From Candidatus Latescibacterota bacterium (GTDB lineage: Bacteria; JAAXHH01), in assembly GCA_022821085.1 (NCBI GenBank), contig JAJEEG010000006.1, positions 2,253,330-2,317,329 of the forward strand: 64,000 nucleotides of DNA, written 5' to 3'. Below the pieces are notes generated by a model, which was not told the origin of the DNA, did no database searches, and was given only the letters and a program-made list of their open reading frames with translations. This document shows, in pieces, positions 44,639 through 53,907 of the stretch (positions are counted from its first letter, which is position 1; every line of letters starts with the position of its first letter). Position numbers and translations under genes: made by a program.

Positions 44639-46246
44639 TCACGGCACTTCCGCACTCGTCTGCTCGGTCACGTGCGCGGCGAAACCGGATCCCGCCTCGG
44701 CGTAGATGTAGTACACGCTTGATGCACCGGCTGCTCTGAGCGGCTCGATCTCATCGGGGAATCGGGCGGTGGCGGCGACCCGTCCACTGAACGAGGCCGC
44801 CTTGAGCTGATCGAGGACGGCGAGGTTGGCGGCCAGGTTCGGCAGCGTCAGCATGACCAGTTCAAGGGTGTGGGCGGCCTGCACGCGATCCCAGAAGTCC
44901 GCGTCACTGGCGTCGCCCAGAAGCACGTGGCGGCCATTCGACTGCTGACGATCCACCTTTACCGCGTCGGTGTCCACGCCGACGACGGTCCCGCCGTGGA
45001 GTTGATGCATGTTGTCGTAAGCGGAGGTGCCCACGCGGCCCATGCCGATCACCGCGATTTTGGACCCACCGATATCGAACAGCCGGTCATCGGCGAGACG
45101 CTCGGGCCGTTGAAGGCGGTTCCACCACGTCCGGTAGCGGGAGTGGATCTGCTGGGACCAGACGTTGAGGCCCGCCGCGACGACGCAGGACAGGGCCAGG
45201 GCGATCGCGATGGCGATCAGCCAGCTCCCGTCGAGCCAGCCGTTGCCGACGCCGATGGCCGCGACGATGAGGCCGAATTCACTGAAGTTGGTCAGGTTGA
45301 GCGACGCCATGAGCGCGGTCCGGGCCCGCAACTTGAATCCCGTCAGCAGGGCGTAGAAGAACGCGGCCTTGAGCAGCACCAGCGGCGTGATGGCCGCGCC
45401 GACGAGCACTGCGTCCAGCGTCAGCGGGCCGGACAAGCCGACGGAGAGGAAGAAGGCGAGCAGGAAGAGATCTTTGAAGCCGAGCATGGTCTTGGCCATT
45501 TCGTCGGCCTTGCTGTTGTTGGCGATCAGCACGCCCAGGGCGAGGGCGCCCAGGTCGCCCTTCAGGCCGACCAGCTCGAATATCTCCGCGCCGCCCAGCG
45601 CGAGCAGAAAGCCGTAGAGGACCAGGAGTTCGCCGTGGCCGACGCGCAGTAGCACGAAAATCAGCAGCGGCCGCATCGGTATGAGGAGCAGCACCAGCAG
45701 TGCCGTGAAAGACGGACTCAGGCCCGTCGAGAGCGCGATGAAGACGACGGCGACCAGGTCCTGTACGATGAGTATGCCCACGGCGATCCGGCCATGCAGC
45801 GAAGCCGTCTCCCCCTTTTCTTCCAGTACCTTCACGACAAACACCGTGCTCGAAAAACTCAATGCAAAAGCGATCAGCAATGACCGGCCGATATCGAGAC
45901 CGGAGAAGAGCGACGTCCCCCAAAGGGCAAAGGCGAAGATGGCCGTTCCGAAGACCAGGGCGACGATGGCCATATGCAGTCCCGTGACGGCCCAGACCTG
46001 CGGCCGCGCGAAGGTGCGGAGGTTCAGCTTGAGGCCGACGATGAACAGTAGAAGGGTGATGCCGAGGTCCGACAGCCTCCGGAGCACTTCGCCGCCGCCG
46101 ATTCCGTACAGGTTGAGCACGAATCCCGCGCAGAGGAATCCGACCAGGGGCGGCAGCCCTACGGCCCTGGACAGCAGTCCCAGCGCGAACGCTATGACGA
46201 GCCAGGCCAGGTCTCCGAAGGCAAAAGCGATCTGTTCGAAATCCAT
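44639..46246 (-). CDS. CPA2-family monovalent cation:proton antiporter with TrkA-N domain
   Basis: 535 residues: 11-13 membrane segments of the Na+/H+ exchanger CPA2 type (GLPPLVGFLCAGFVLNLYG, SFSSTVFVVKVLEEKGE, LGALALGVLIANNS), then from about residue 395 a TrkA-N Rossmann domain (KIAVIGMGRVGTSAYDNMHQL, VGVDTDAVKVDRQ). It resembles KefB/YbaL potassium efflux proteins, which may be regulated by NAD(H) or glutathione. It is divergent from the DUF1801 gene. Confidence 0.92.
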   Translation of the reverse strand: MDFEQIAFAFGDLAWLVIAFALGLLSRAVGLPPLVGFLCAGFVLNLYGIGGGEVLRRLSDLGITLLLFIVGLKLNLRTFARPQVWAVTGLHMAIVALVFGTAIFAFALWGTSLFSGLDIGRSLLIAFALSFSSTVFVVKVLEEKGETASLHGRIAVGILIVQDLVAVVFIALSTGLSPSFTALLVLLLIPMRPLLIFVLLRVGHGELLVLYGFLLALGGAEIFELVGLKGDLGALALGVLIANNSKADEMAKTMLGFKDLFLLAFFLSVGLSGPLTLDAVLVGAAITPLVLLKAAFFYALLTGFKLRARTALMASLNLTNFSEFGLIVAAIGVGNGWLDGSWLIAIAIALALSCVVAAGLNVWSQQIHSRYRTWWNRLQRPERLADDRLFDIGGSKIAVIGMGRVGTSAYDNMHQLHGGTVVGVDTDAVKVDRQQSNGRHVLLGDASDADFWDRVQAAHTLELVMLTLPNLAANLAVLDQLKAASFSGRVAATARFPDEIEPLRAAGASSVYYIYAEAGSGFAAHVTEQTSAEVP

Positions 46247-46372
46247 TATGCAACCACTCTTTTCTACAACTCGTTATCTTTAGAGAACGTATCGTTAGAG
46301 AATGTAACGTCAGAGATCGTATCGTCCGTCCACGCTCGTACAACAATTATCCGCCGCGCACTACCGGTGTCA

Positions 46373-46432
46373 ACGCAAAACCACGGCCGGCATGGCGCGT
46401 AGTTGAGTGAACGCAAAACCACGGCCGGCATG
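46373..46432. repeat. Direct repeat upstream of the DUF1801 gene
   Basis: ACGCAAAACCACGGCCGGCATG occurs at 46373-46394 and 46411-46432, 38 bases apart, in the gap between the antiporter and DUF1801 genes. The stretch between copies is also close to a third half-copy. Confidence 0.8.
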
Positions 46433-46451
46433 CGCAGCATGGAGTGAACCA

Positions 46452-46880
46452 ATGGCAGGCAAATCGTCCGGAAAGCCAACGAAGCCGACAGCGAAGGCCG
46501 CTTCGGGAAAGGCCGGCGTTATGACCACCTCGAAAAAGACCGGCGCAAGGGCCGCCCCCAAAGGGGCTGGCGTGAAGCCGGTCCTCCTGTCAGGCGGCAA
46601 CCCGCAGATCGCCAAGGCTGACGGCGACGCTCCCGTGCAGGCCTACATCGCCGCCATGCCGGGCTGGAAGAGCGATTTGGGACGCCGCCTCGACGCGCTC
46701 ATCGTCCGCACCGTGCCCGACGTGCGCAAAGCCGTGCGGTGGAACTCGCCCTTCTATGGCGTTGAGGACCAGGGCTGGTTCCTGAGTTACCACGTTTTCA
46801 CGCGCTATGTGAAGGTGACGTTCTTCCAGGGCGCGGCGCTGATGCCCGTGCCCCCCGGTTCGGGAAAGGACAAGGACTAG
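46452..46880 (+). CDS. DUF1801 domain protein, ended early by an in-frame amber codon
   Basis: 142 residues up to TAG at 46878. After a Lys/Ala-rich leader the DUF1801 core is VQAYIAAMPGWKSDLGRRLD, VRKAVRWNSPFYGVEDQGWF and YVKVTFFQGAALMPVPPGSG. The stop falls just where relatives continue into their conserved C-terminus, and the same frame goes on after TAG (see next entry). It may be a recent nonsense mutation, a sequencing error or a readthrough site. The function of DUF1801 proteins is not known. Confidence 0.8.
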   Translation: MAGKSSGKPTKPTAKAASGKAGVMTTSKKTGARAAPKGAGVKPVLLSGGNPQIAKADGDAPVQAYIAAMPGWKSDLGRRLDALIVRTVPDVRKAVRWNSPFYGVEDQGWFLSYHVFTRYVKVTFFQGAALMPVPPGSGKDKD

Positions 46881-46976
46881 CGCTGGATCGACATCTACGA
46901 GGATGAATTCGACGAGGAGCAGATGGAGCGTTGGATCCGGCAGGCGGCCGACATACCCGGTTGGCGAGGGTTCTGA
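46881..46976 (+). pseudogene. C-terminal remnant of the DUF1801 gene after the amber codon
   Basis: Reading on in frame after TAG gives RWIDIYEDEFDEEQMERW and then IRQAADIPGWRGF, 31 residues ending in TGA at 46974. This matches the usual DUF1801 C-terminus, in which a basic pair is followed by (Y/W)xDIxEDxxxDExQ and ends with PGWG. It shows that the gene was longer. Confidence 0.75.
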
Positions 46977-46983
46977 GGGTTTC

Positions 46984-47979
46984 ATGATCGAATCGCGGCC
47001 GTCGCATCCATCGACACCAGAAACCGTCCTGCTGACCGGGGCCACGGGATACATTGGGAGCCGGCTGCTTAAGCGCCTGGAAGCAGGGTCGCACCGGGTG
47101 CGATGCCTTGTTCGGCATCCGGATGCACTGTCATCGGTGGAATCGACCGATGTCGAGGTAGCGGAAGGCGACCTGCTGCGACCGGAAACGCTTCCGGCTG
47201 CCATGCGAGGTATATCAACAGCCTGTTATCTGGTCCATTCCATGGCGTCCGGCGGCGACTTCGAACTGGAAGATCGTAAGGCTGCGACAAACTTCGCGGA
47301 GGCAGCGCGCGCGGCAGGGCTACAGCGTATCGTCTACCTGGGAGGCCTGGGTAATGGACGACAACTGTCCGGCCACCTTGAAAGCCGGCGGGAAGTCGGG
47401 GAAATCCTCAGGAACTCCGGCGTGCCTACGATCGAGTTCAGGGCATCCATCATTATCGGCTCGGGCAGTCTTTCTTTTGAAATGATCCGCGCCCTTGTCG
47501 AGAAGCTCCCGGTGATGTTGACGCCGAAATGGGTACACACCCAGTGTCAACCCATCGCCGTCGATGACGTACTCGACTACCTGGTCAACGCCCTCGATTT
47601 GCCCAGCTCGGTATCCGACCACGGCCAGATCTTCGAAATCGGTGGTCCGGACCGTGCCTCCTATCGGGATCTGATGTTGGAATATGCCCGGCAGCGCGGC
47701 CTGAAGCGTATGCTGATCTCTGTACCGCTCCTTTCACCCCGTCTTTCCAGCCTGTGGCTCAACCTGTTCACGCCCGTCTACGCACGGATCGGACGAAAGC
47801 TCGTCGAGAGCCTCCGAAACGAAACAGTCGTTGTCGATGAGTCTGCGTTGGACGCGTTTCCAATTCGGCCCCGGAGTATGGCCGATGCGGTGCGAAGGGC
47901 GTTGGACAACGAGGAGATGGATGATCCTAAGGCCACGGCGCGATCAGACACGGACAAGGCTTCTCCGTCAACATCCTGA
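46984..47979 (+). CDS. NAD(P)-binding NmrA/epimerase-like protein (complex I NDUFA9-like SDR)
   Basis: 331 residues, atypical SDR. TVLLTGATGYIGSRLLKRLEAG is the NAD(P)-binding glycine motif; CYLVHSMASGGDFELEDRKAATNFA and IVYLGGLG match the a5-type subfamily of NAD-binding proteins (NDUFA9-like). GAGGG stands just upstream of ATG 46984; the same frame is open from 46903 but overlaps the DUF1801 tail. Its last 53 bases overlap the convergent gene at 47927. Confidence 0.82.
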   Translation: MIESRPSHPSTPETVLLTGATGYIGSRLLKRLEAGSHRVRCLVRHPDALSSVESTDVEVAEGDLLRPETLPAAMRGISTACYLVHSMASGGDFELEDRKAATNFAEAARAAGLQRIVYLGGLGNGRQLSGHLESRREVGEILRNSGVPTIEFRASIIIGSGSLSFEMIRALVEKLPVMLTPKWVHTQCQPIAVDDVLDYLVNALDLPSSVSDHGQIFEIGGPDRASYRDLMLEYARQRGLKRMLISVPLLSPRLSSLWLNLFTPVYARIGRKLVESLRNETVVVDESALDAFPIRPRSMADAVRRALDNEEMDDPKATARSDTDKASPSTS

Positions 47980-48268
47980 CCTGTTCATCCAGGCTATCAA
48001 TCAGGATATTCTGCTCTTCGAGCCCATCGGTAAGTGAATCATCGAGCGGCGTCTTGTGCCGGTAGCCACGCCGATGCATCTCCGCGACTAAGGCCTCGTG
48101 CCGGCCGTACAACGCCGCCAGCCGACCGACCCAACGTTTCGTCTCCGGATGCTCCCGGTATCCTGTTTTCCCAAGCGTAATAACGTTCCAGAGCCCGTGC
48201 AACTCCCGGTGCTCACCCAGTAGGTGCTGCCGGCACAGGATTTCAGGAGGAAGGTCCCAGATTCGCAT
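47927..48268 (-). CDS. Pyrimidine-dimer DNA glycosylase-like (endonuclease V type) protein
   Basis: 113 residues starting MRIWDLPPEILCRQHLLGEH, then RELHGLWNVI and YREHPETKRWVGRLAALYGRH. This is the pattern of small proteins annotated as pyrimidine dimer DNA glycosylases of the T4 endonuclease V fold; the T4 enzyme uses its N-terminal Thr2, while here residue 2 is Arg, so chemistry may differ. The frame is open to 48385, but MRIW is the family start. It overlaps the end of the SDR gene by 53 bases. Confidence 0.65.
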   Translation of the reverse strand: MRIWDLPPEILCRQHLLGEHRELHGLWNVITLGKTGYREHPETKRWVGRLAALYGRHEALVAEMHRRGYRHKTPLDDSLTDGLEEQNILIDSLDEQVRMLTEKPCPCLIAPWP

Positions 48269-48454
48269 AACATCAGTCTCCAGAATGGACCAATCGTCTT
48301 TCCTTCTGAAACCTACACCGATTTCGATAACCTGGGCAAGCATTCCACAATCACACGTCTTAGTCTGATATGCGGATGTCGACACAATTGGGACGTCTGG
48401 AAATCAGCCCGACATCCGGTGAACAAACCAGGTATCGCACTCGACAATCTTGAA

Positions 48455-48473
48455 GTATGACGTATTATCATAC
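48455..48473. promoter_or_regulatory. Operator-like inverted repeat before the RHH gene
   Basis: GTATGA (48455-48460) and TCATAC (48468-48473) are perfect inverted arms separated by 7 bases, directly before the ribosome site AGGAGG. A ribbon-helix-helix antitoxin would be expected to bind there. Confidence 0.6.
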
Positions 48474-48488
48474 CAGGAGGATTATGTT

Positions 48489-48716
48489 ATGAAATCCAAA
48501 ATCTTGATTACGCTGGACGAGGAAATCGTCAAGCAACTCGACATTCTAATCATGCAGCAGTCATACAGTAACAGAAGTCAGGCGATTGAGGAAGCTGTGT
48601 CGGAAAAGCTGGATCGTCTCAAGCGGGGACGGCTGGCGCGGGAATGTGCGAAACTGGACCCGGTAGAGGAACGGGAACTGGCTGAAGAAGGATTTTGCGA
48701 GGATGCAGGTCGGTAA
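48489..48716 (+). CDS. Orphan ribbon-helix-helix antitoxin (MazE/CopG type), C-terminus altered
   Basis: 75 residues. KSKILITLDEEIVKQLDILI and SNRSQAIEEAVSEKLDRLKR are the RHH DNA-binding part; AKLDPVEERELAEEG is the usual start of the toxin-binding tail, but the typical EWPEY end is replaced by FCEDAGR. A MazF-type toxin normally follows; none is found. The start has AGGAGG and an operator. Its 3' part overlaps the open frame of the opposite decayed antitoxin. Confidence 0.8.
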   Translation: MKSKILITLDEEIVKQLDILIMQQSYSNRSQAIEEAVSEKLDRLKRGRLARECAKLDPVEERELAEEGFCEDAGR

Positions 48717-48910
48717 CGTCCAAATAACAGTGAGACGAGCCAGCACCCGTGATTGATGGTTTCCATGGCTACGTTTGATCGTTCTTCCCGTTGAACATAA
48801 CGCTCCAGCCATAGTCGGAACTGCTCGTTCAAAGTCGTATATTCCAAAGACGCCCTACGCCGCGCGGATTCAATCAGGTGCTCATCTGCACTGAATGTGA
48901 TGTTCTTCAT
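48578..48910 (-). pseudogene. Truncated VapB/RHH-type antitoxin
   Basis: Opens MKNITFSADEHLIESARRRA and has TTLNEQFRLWLERYVQREE, the usual start of small VapB-like antitoxins; homology ends near residue 53. The rest of the frame is the antisense of the RHH gene at 48489-48716 and is not expected to be real. No PIN/VapC toxin follows. The intact part covers about 48751-48910. Confidence 0.65.
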
Positions 48911-48938
48911 GGTCGCGTCCGTCTCATTTTGACACCGC

Positions 48939-50588
48939 CTACCGGCAGAAGCAGGACGTCTCAATGGGGATGTCGGCGCGGGCTTTCGCGAACGCCAGCC
49001 GCTGTCGCAGGACGTGAAGCTCGTTCGCGTCTCCCGCGTGTTCGACGCATTCTACCAGCCCCTGGAGTGCCCACACGTTATCGGGATGCTGGCAGCAGCG
49101 GGGCAGGCTTTCGTCGTAGCCGAGGTCGGCGCGAAACACGGCTTCGGCTTCATCGAACTCGCCCTGTTCGGCAAGCAGCGCGCCGAGGGCGTGACGCGGG
49201 GGATGCATCCACGCCCAGGGTTCGGTGTAGTTGAGCGCGTCGTCCCGCGAGACGGCGAGACGCAGGCTGTCGAACGCCCGGTCGTAATTCCCCTTGCGGT
49301 ATTCGAGTTCGCCATCGAGCATGGCCTCGCCGATGCGGAGCATGTCGCGCACCGTGTTGCTGAGAAAGATCGCGTCCTCGGGGATTGCGGCCGCCGCTAG
49401 TTCGAACGCGTCACGGGCGGCTTCGGCCGCTTCGATCCGACCGAGGGCGGCGTGCGCCACGCCCTGTCCGTAGGCGTGCATGGCGGTTTCGATCGGGCGC
49501 AGCGTGCGCTCTTCGGGTACGGGCGATGCGATCAGGTCGTGCCAGCGGCCGAAGCGAACCGAAACGTGGATGCTCATGGCGGAGTAGCCGTCGAGGATGG
49601 CGGCCATGAATGGCGCGCTCCCGGCGATCAATTCGGGCGTGGCCATCGCGCGGATCCGGTCCGCGGCATGGGTGGCCTTGCCGTACTGCCCGAGAAACAT
49701 GGCCACGTACATGTAGAGGTGGAGGTCGTGACACCGCATGGTGGTGTAGAAGTTCTGGTCTCCGGCGTAGTCGAGGTACCTGTCGTCGGCAGCGACCGCG
49801 CGTTCGCTCTGGACCACCGACTGCGCCCAGTCGCCGCAGAGCACGTAGAAGTGCGCCGACATGTGCTCCAGGTGACCGGCGTCGGGCAGCAGCCCGCGCA
49901 ACAGGTCGGCCGCGTTGAGCCCGCGTTCCGGCATGGGCGACATTTCCAGCATATGGATATACAGGTGGCAGATCCCCGGATGGACGGGTCCGTCACGCGC
50001 GATCCGTTCCATCCAGGATTCCATCACCGGCAACACCTCGGCCGTGTGGCCGCGCGGGTTGGGCAGCCCGGTCTGTAGATTCCAGAGCTGACGGGGTGTG
50101 CAGTTCAGCGCCGCGTCGAAATAGAAGGCGGCAATGTCGGGATCGTCCTCATGTGCCTGGTACGCGTCGCGCATCGCGTCGGCGAAATCCCGGTGCCAGG
50201 CGTCCAGCACCCCGGTGTCGCGCTCATCGCCATTCCGGTACCGCTTCGCCAGCGCCTCGATGAGGGCCTGTTCGGCCGCCGTGCCGTCACCGGCGAGCGA
50301 GATAGCGGTCGTCACCGCGTCGTGGCAGACCGGCAGGACCCTGGCGATCTCGGCTTCGGTGAATCTGATCCACGCCCGGTTGTAGTGCGGTCCGTTCGCA
50401 TAGGCGATCCCCCACCAAGCCATGGCGCAGGCCGGGTCCGCGTCGGCCGCACGCCTGAAGCAGTCCACCGCTTCTTCGTGATTGAAACCGTAGGTCCAGT
50501 TCAACCCGCGGTCGAACCAGCGTTGGGCGGCATCCGAATCCGTCGTGACCTTCCGGGACCAGTTTCCTAAATCGAATGGATAGTTCAT
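48939..50588 (-). CDS. Tetratricopeptide-repeat protein
   Basis: 549 residues with TPR-like helices. The opening NYPFDLGNWSRKVTTDSDAAQRWFDRGLNWTYGFNHEEAVDCFRRAADADPACAMAWWGIAYANG shows the first repeats; further repeats run to about residue 530. No signal peptide; no enzyme domain. The start ATG 50588 lacks a clear ribosome site; the frame is open to 50663. It is 30 bases downstream of the PhnD-like gene on the same strand, probably one operon. Confidence 0.78.
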   Translation of the reverse strand: MNYPFDLGNWSRKVTTDSDAAQRWFDRGLNWTYGFNHEEAVDCFRRAADADPACAMAWWGIAYANGPHYNRAWIRFTEAEIARVLPVCHDAVTTAISLAGDGTAAEQALIEALAKRYRNGDERDTGVLDAWHRDFADAMRDAYQAHEDDPDIAAFYFDAALNCTPRQLWNLQTGLPNPRGHTAEVLPVMESWMERIARDGPVHPGICHLYIHMLEMSPMPERGLNAADLLRGLLPDAGHLEHMSAHFYVLCGDWAQSVVQSERAVAADDRYLDYAGDQNFYTTMRCHDLHLYMYVAMFLGQYGKATHAADRIRAMATPELIAGSAPFMAAILDGYSAMSIHVSVRFGRWHDLIASPVPEERTLRPIETAMHAYGQGVAHAALGRIEAAEAARDAFELAAAAIPEDAIFLSNTVRDMLRIGEAMLDGELEYRKGNYDRAFDSLRLAVSRDDALNYTEPWAWMHPPRHALGALLAEQGEFDEAEAVFRADLGYDESLPRCCQHPDNVWALQGLVECVEHAGDANELHVLRQRLAFAKARADIPIETSCFCR

Positions 50589-50617
50589 GGTGGATTGCTC
50601 GTGGTTGATTAGCGGCT

Positions 50618-51430
50618 TCAGGCAGGTTCCAGGTAACCCGCGGCCTCGGCGGCCCGCGCCCATTCCAAAGTACGAAGAAACGCCCCGCGCGTCACCAGCT
50701 CAAATCCCTCGATCAGGAGCGATGCCCGGAACGGGACGAACCAGGGCCGCGTATGGGCTGCCGCGAAAGCTTCGCGAAGACGATCGACCGTATGTTCGGG
50801 CACCGCGGGCGCAGCTACGAATGCCGGCATCGGTACGGTCTCTGTCGATTCGAGTATGCGGACTTTCTCAGTAAGCTCCGGCAGGTACTTCCTGACCAGC
50901 ATGTGCCAGTAGGCATCCAGCGGCCCTACGTCAATACTGCCGTCCGCCACGCTGTCGATGATCCGCCGTGCCGTAACGAGATGGCCGACGGAGCGGCGAA
51001 ACAGGCACGGGCGGTCGTCGCTGCGGTAGGGCAACAGATGATAGCGCAGCGCATTGAAGCCCGACTGCGAGTGTGCGACCGTCCAGCCCACGGTCCCGCC
51101 AAAGGTGTCGGACAGCGAGCGAAAGGGCGCATCGTCGCGCACGATCAGGTCGGTCCGGGAGAGCGCTTTGCCACCGGCCCAGGCCGCGGCGGGGATGGGC
51201 GATGCCAGGGGCACGACGTAGGCGAGGTCGAGTGCGATCGGGTAACCGCACATCTGCACGCAACCGAGGTCGGCGCGGCGCCATAGGCTCTCGAGCGGCT
51301 TCGGTGCCGGGTAGGTGACGTATTCGAACGCCGTACCGGCATCCTCGGCGACGCAAGCGATGAGATCCTTCCAGGCCGTCTCGGCTTCGGGACTCACGGC
51401 GTACATGCGGGCGTTGGATACGAATGCCAT
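50618..51430 (-). CDS. PhnD-like phosphate/phosphonate-type binding protein
   Basis: 270 residues, periplasmic-binding type II fold. LGCVQMCGYPIALDLAYVVPL, DLIVRDDAPFRSLSDTFGGTVGW and GSIDVGPLDAYWHMLVRKYLP resemble PhnD/SsuA-type proteins. No signal peptide is seen, so it may be cytoplasmic, or the start may be wrong. No permease is nearby. Divergent from the FAD amine oxidase. Confidence 0.75.
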   Translation of the reverse strand: MAFVSNARMYAVSPEAETAWKDLIACVAEDAGTAFEYVTYPAPKPLESLWRRADLGCVQMCGYPIALDLAYVVPLASPIPAAAWAGGKALSRTDLIVRDDAPFRSLSDTFGGTVGWTVAHSQSGFNALRYHLLPYRSDDRPCLFRRSVGHLVTARRIIDSVADGSIDVGPLDAYWHMLVRKYLPELTEKVRILESTETVPMPAFVAAPAVPEHTVDRLREAFAAAHTRPWFVPFRASLLIEGFELVTRGAFLRTLEWARAAEAAGYLEPA

Positions 51431-51570
51431 CAGTTTTGTTGAGACCCCCTTGCACTATATTGAAACTGAATGACGCGTTGACGGCAAGCGTCATCCCTGC
51501 CGCAACTTTATTGTGGATATCTTACTTTTAACATTGAAGTATACTGAATCAATCGTTTAAACTACATAGA

Positions 51571-52911
51571 ATGACCGCCCACAAGAAAAAGACCACGCTC
51601 AGCCGCCGGATCTTTCTCGCCCGGGGAGGTACCGCCCTGGTTCCTCTGTTCCTGGGCACCGGTTGCTCGGACAACGTCATGGGTCCGGACGAAAGTGACT
51701 CGACCGAGCCGACGACACCCGAACCGACACCGACACCACCTGAAGACCGGGTCGACGTGATCGTGGTGGGCGCCGGTCTGTCCGGGCTGGTCTCCGCATA
51801 CGAGTTGGTCCGGGCGGGGCACGACGTCCGGGTCCTGGAAGCATCAAACACGATCGGGGGCCGTGCACAGACGTTACGCGAGCCCTTCGACGACGGGCTC
51901 ATCGCCGAAACCGGCCCGGCCCGCATCCCGCCCTCGCATGATCTGACGCTCGGTTACATCGACCACTTCGGCATCGAGACATCGCCCTTCTATACGCAGG
52001 AGGGTGAGTACCTCGTCGTTAACGATCAGGGAGTCCGCCAACGGCAGTCACCGGGCGTGTTCCTCAGTGGCGGGCGGGACGCGTGGCTCAAGATCCCGGC
52101 CGGGATCGATGCTTTGCCAATGGCCTTCGCCGAAGCGCTCGGAGACCGAGTGCAGACCGGCTTGCCGGTGACGAAAGTGGTGCGGGACGAGAACGGGGTG
52201 GCGGCCACCTACGGACCCGCCGCGAAGGAACTGAGGGGCAGCAAACTCATCTGCACGGTCCCCCTCCCCGTCATTGGCAAGATCGAGTTCGACCCCGTCC
52301 TCTCGGCCTCGAAGCAAGCGGCCTTCGAAGCCACATCCTACCAGGACGTCACCCGGGTTTACGTCCAGTATGCGCAGCGAATCTGGGAGGACGACGGCTT
52401 GAACGGATGGGGGTTGACGTTCGCGGAGGGGTACTCGGAGATCTGGCATCCCACCTGGAACCAGGAAGGGCCTCGGGGTATTCTGATGTCCTACATGTTC
52501 GGAGAATTGGCACGCAGGATCGCGGCGACGTCTCCCAGCGCCATCGTGCCCGGTTTCATCGGTCGGTTCAATGCCCTGTTCCCCGGCACACGCGAAGTCG
52601 CGGAACACGGAACCCACTTCGCGTGGGAGCATCAGCCCTGGATAGGGGCGGCCTTCGCCAATTACAATCCTCCGTTCTCGGAGCATCCGGAACTGGCATC
52701 GCCCGAGGGCCCCATTCACTTCGCCGGCGAGCACGCTTCGGGGCATCGGGGGTGGATGCAGGGCGCCCTCGAGTCGGGCCTGCGGGCTGCCAGGGAGATC
52801 GATGGGTCGGTCACCGAGGAGCGCTCCCGCGCGACCGTGGTGATCTCGCGGCGGCAGATGGTGCGCCGTATCGCGGGCATCCCGAACATGCCGGGGTGGC
52901 TGGTGCCCTGA
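51571..52911 (+). CDS. FAD-dependent amine oxidase (flavin monoamine/L-amino-acid oxidase-like)
   Basis: 446 residues. The N-terminus has a twin-arginine [12 protein letters not shown] and a lipobox LFLGTGC, then a Ser/Thr/Pro/Glu-rich linker, so it is probably Tat-exported and anchored. The FAD motif is [29 protein letters not shown], followed by GGRAQTL, and the C-terminal FAD contact is [22 protein letters not shown]. The substrate amine is unknown. ATG 51571 has only a weak ribosome site. Confidence 0.87.
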   Translation: MTAHKKKTTLSRRIFLARGGTALVPLFLGTGCSDNVMGPDESDSTEPTTPEPTPTPPEDRVDVIVVGAGLSGLVSAYELVRAGHDVRVLEASNTIGGRAQTLREPFDDGLIAETGPARIPPSHDLTLGYIDHFGIETSPFYTQEGEYLVVNDQGVRQRQSPGVFLSGGRDAWLKIPAGIDALPMAFAEALGDRVQTGLPVTKVVRDENGVAATYGPAAKELRGSKLICTVPLPVIGKIEFDPVLSASKQAAFEATSYQDVTRVYVQYAQRIWEDDGLNGWGLTFAEGYSEIWHPTWNQEGPRGILMSYMFGELARRIAATSPSAIVPGFIGRFNALFPGTREVAEHGTHFAWEHQPWIGAAFANYNPPFSEHPELASPEGPIHFAGEHASGHRGWMQGALESGLRAAREIDGSVTEERSRATVVISRRQMVRRIAGIPNMPGWLVP

Positions 52912-53003
52912 ACCGTTTGAGCCTTGACGCTCCGCTCCCGTCCGCCTACCTTCCTCCCCATAGCCGAACAGCCAAAACCCCACGAAGCCCCCGGAGGCTC
53001 AGC

Positions 53004-53849
53004 ATGTTCACCCCGGATCAAATCGATCACTACAACCGCGAAGGCTATGTCGTCTACCCGGATTTCATATCCGGTGAAGACCTCGCGGCGCTGAAGTCAG
53101 CAATAGACCGGGTATCGGAAGGTAACACGAAGGCAAATCACGACGCCGCGCGCATGGAGATGGAACCGAACCAGGGGCCGGATGGCACGTTGGTGCGGCG
53201 TATCTATGAACCGTGTACGTATTACGACGCCTTCCGGGATTTTTCGGAATCGACCGCCCTGCTGGACTGTGTCGAACAACTTTTCGGCCCGAACCTGCTC
53301 TTCCATTACAGCAAGATCAACATGAAGCCCCAGAACATCGGGTCCATCGTGGAGTGGCACCAGGACCTGTCCTACTACCCTCTGACCAACCGGGATTCGG
53401 TGTCCATCCTCTTCTACCTCGACGACACGTCCGAGGAGAACGGCTGCCTGAAGGTCATTCCGCGGCGCCACACGAAAGCGTTGATGAGCCACAGCACCGA
53501 GGGTTTCTTCCGGGGCAAGGTCACGGAGGAGGTGGACGACTCCGAGGCTGTGCTGCTGGAAGGCACCGGGGGCACGGCGATCTTCATGAGCGCCATGACA
53601 CCCCACGCATCGGCCATCAACTCGTCGGATCGGCCGCGGAAGACGCTCATCCTCAGTTACCGCGCGGCAGACGCCTTCCCCATCCACTGCGGGGTCATGT
53701 CGGACAAGGTCGAGGCGCACAGCCGGCTGGTCCGCGGCGAACGGGCTTCACAGGCCCGTTTTACCATGACGGATTTCCCAATTCCGCGCTATGAAGACGA
53801 GGTCGCGTCGCTGTACGATCTGCAGGAAAGGTCGAGGAAGTCTGCGTAG
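53004..53849 (+). CDS. Phytanoyl-CoA dioxygenase family protein (3)
   Basis: 281-residue Fe(II)/2-oxoglutarate dioxygenase. HxD is in IVEWHQDLSYYPLTNRDSV, the distal histidine in MTPHASAINSSD, the arginine in SDRPRKTLILSYR. The start MFTPDQIDHYNREGYVVYP is standard; GGAGG lies before ATG 53004. It follows the amine oxidase by 92 bases on the same strand and may act on the same substrate class. Confidence 0.92.
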   Translation: MFTPDQIDHYNREGYVVYPDFISGEDLAALKSAIDRVSEGNTKANHDAARMEMEPNQGPDGTLVRRIYEPCTYYDAFRDFSESTALLDCVEQLFGPNLLFHYSKINMKPQNIGSIVEWHQDLSYYPLTNRDSVSILFYLDDTSEENGCLKVIPRRHTKALMSHSTEGFFRGKVTEEVDDSEAVLLEGTGGTAIFMSAMTPHASAINSSDRPRKTLILSYRAADAFPIHCGVMSDKVEAHSRLVRGERASQARFTMTDFPIPRYEDEVASLYDLQERSRKSA

Positions 53850-53907
53850 AGGTAAACACCTACATCTGCTGTATCCGCATGTAGGTGTCTACAAGGTTGT
53901 ATTTCCA

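Noticed and set aside
44397-44705. 102-codon open frame between higB and the antiporter
   Set aside because: No ribosome site, no family, and its end is antisense to the antiporter.
52083-53003. Upstream extension of the third PhyH frame
   Set aside because: It is the wrong frame of the amine oxidase gene; the PhyH start at 53004 has its own ribosome site and the family N-terminus.
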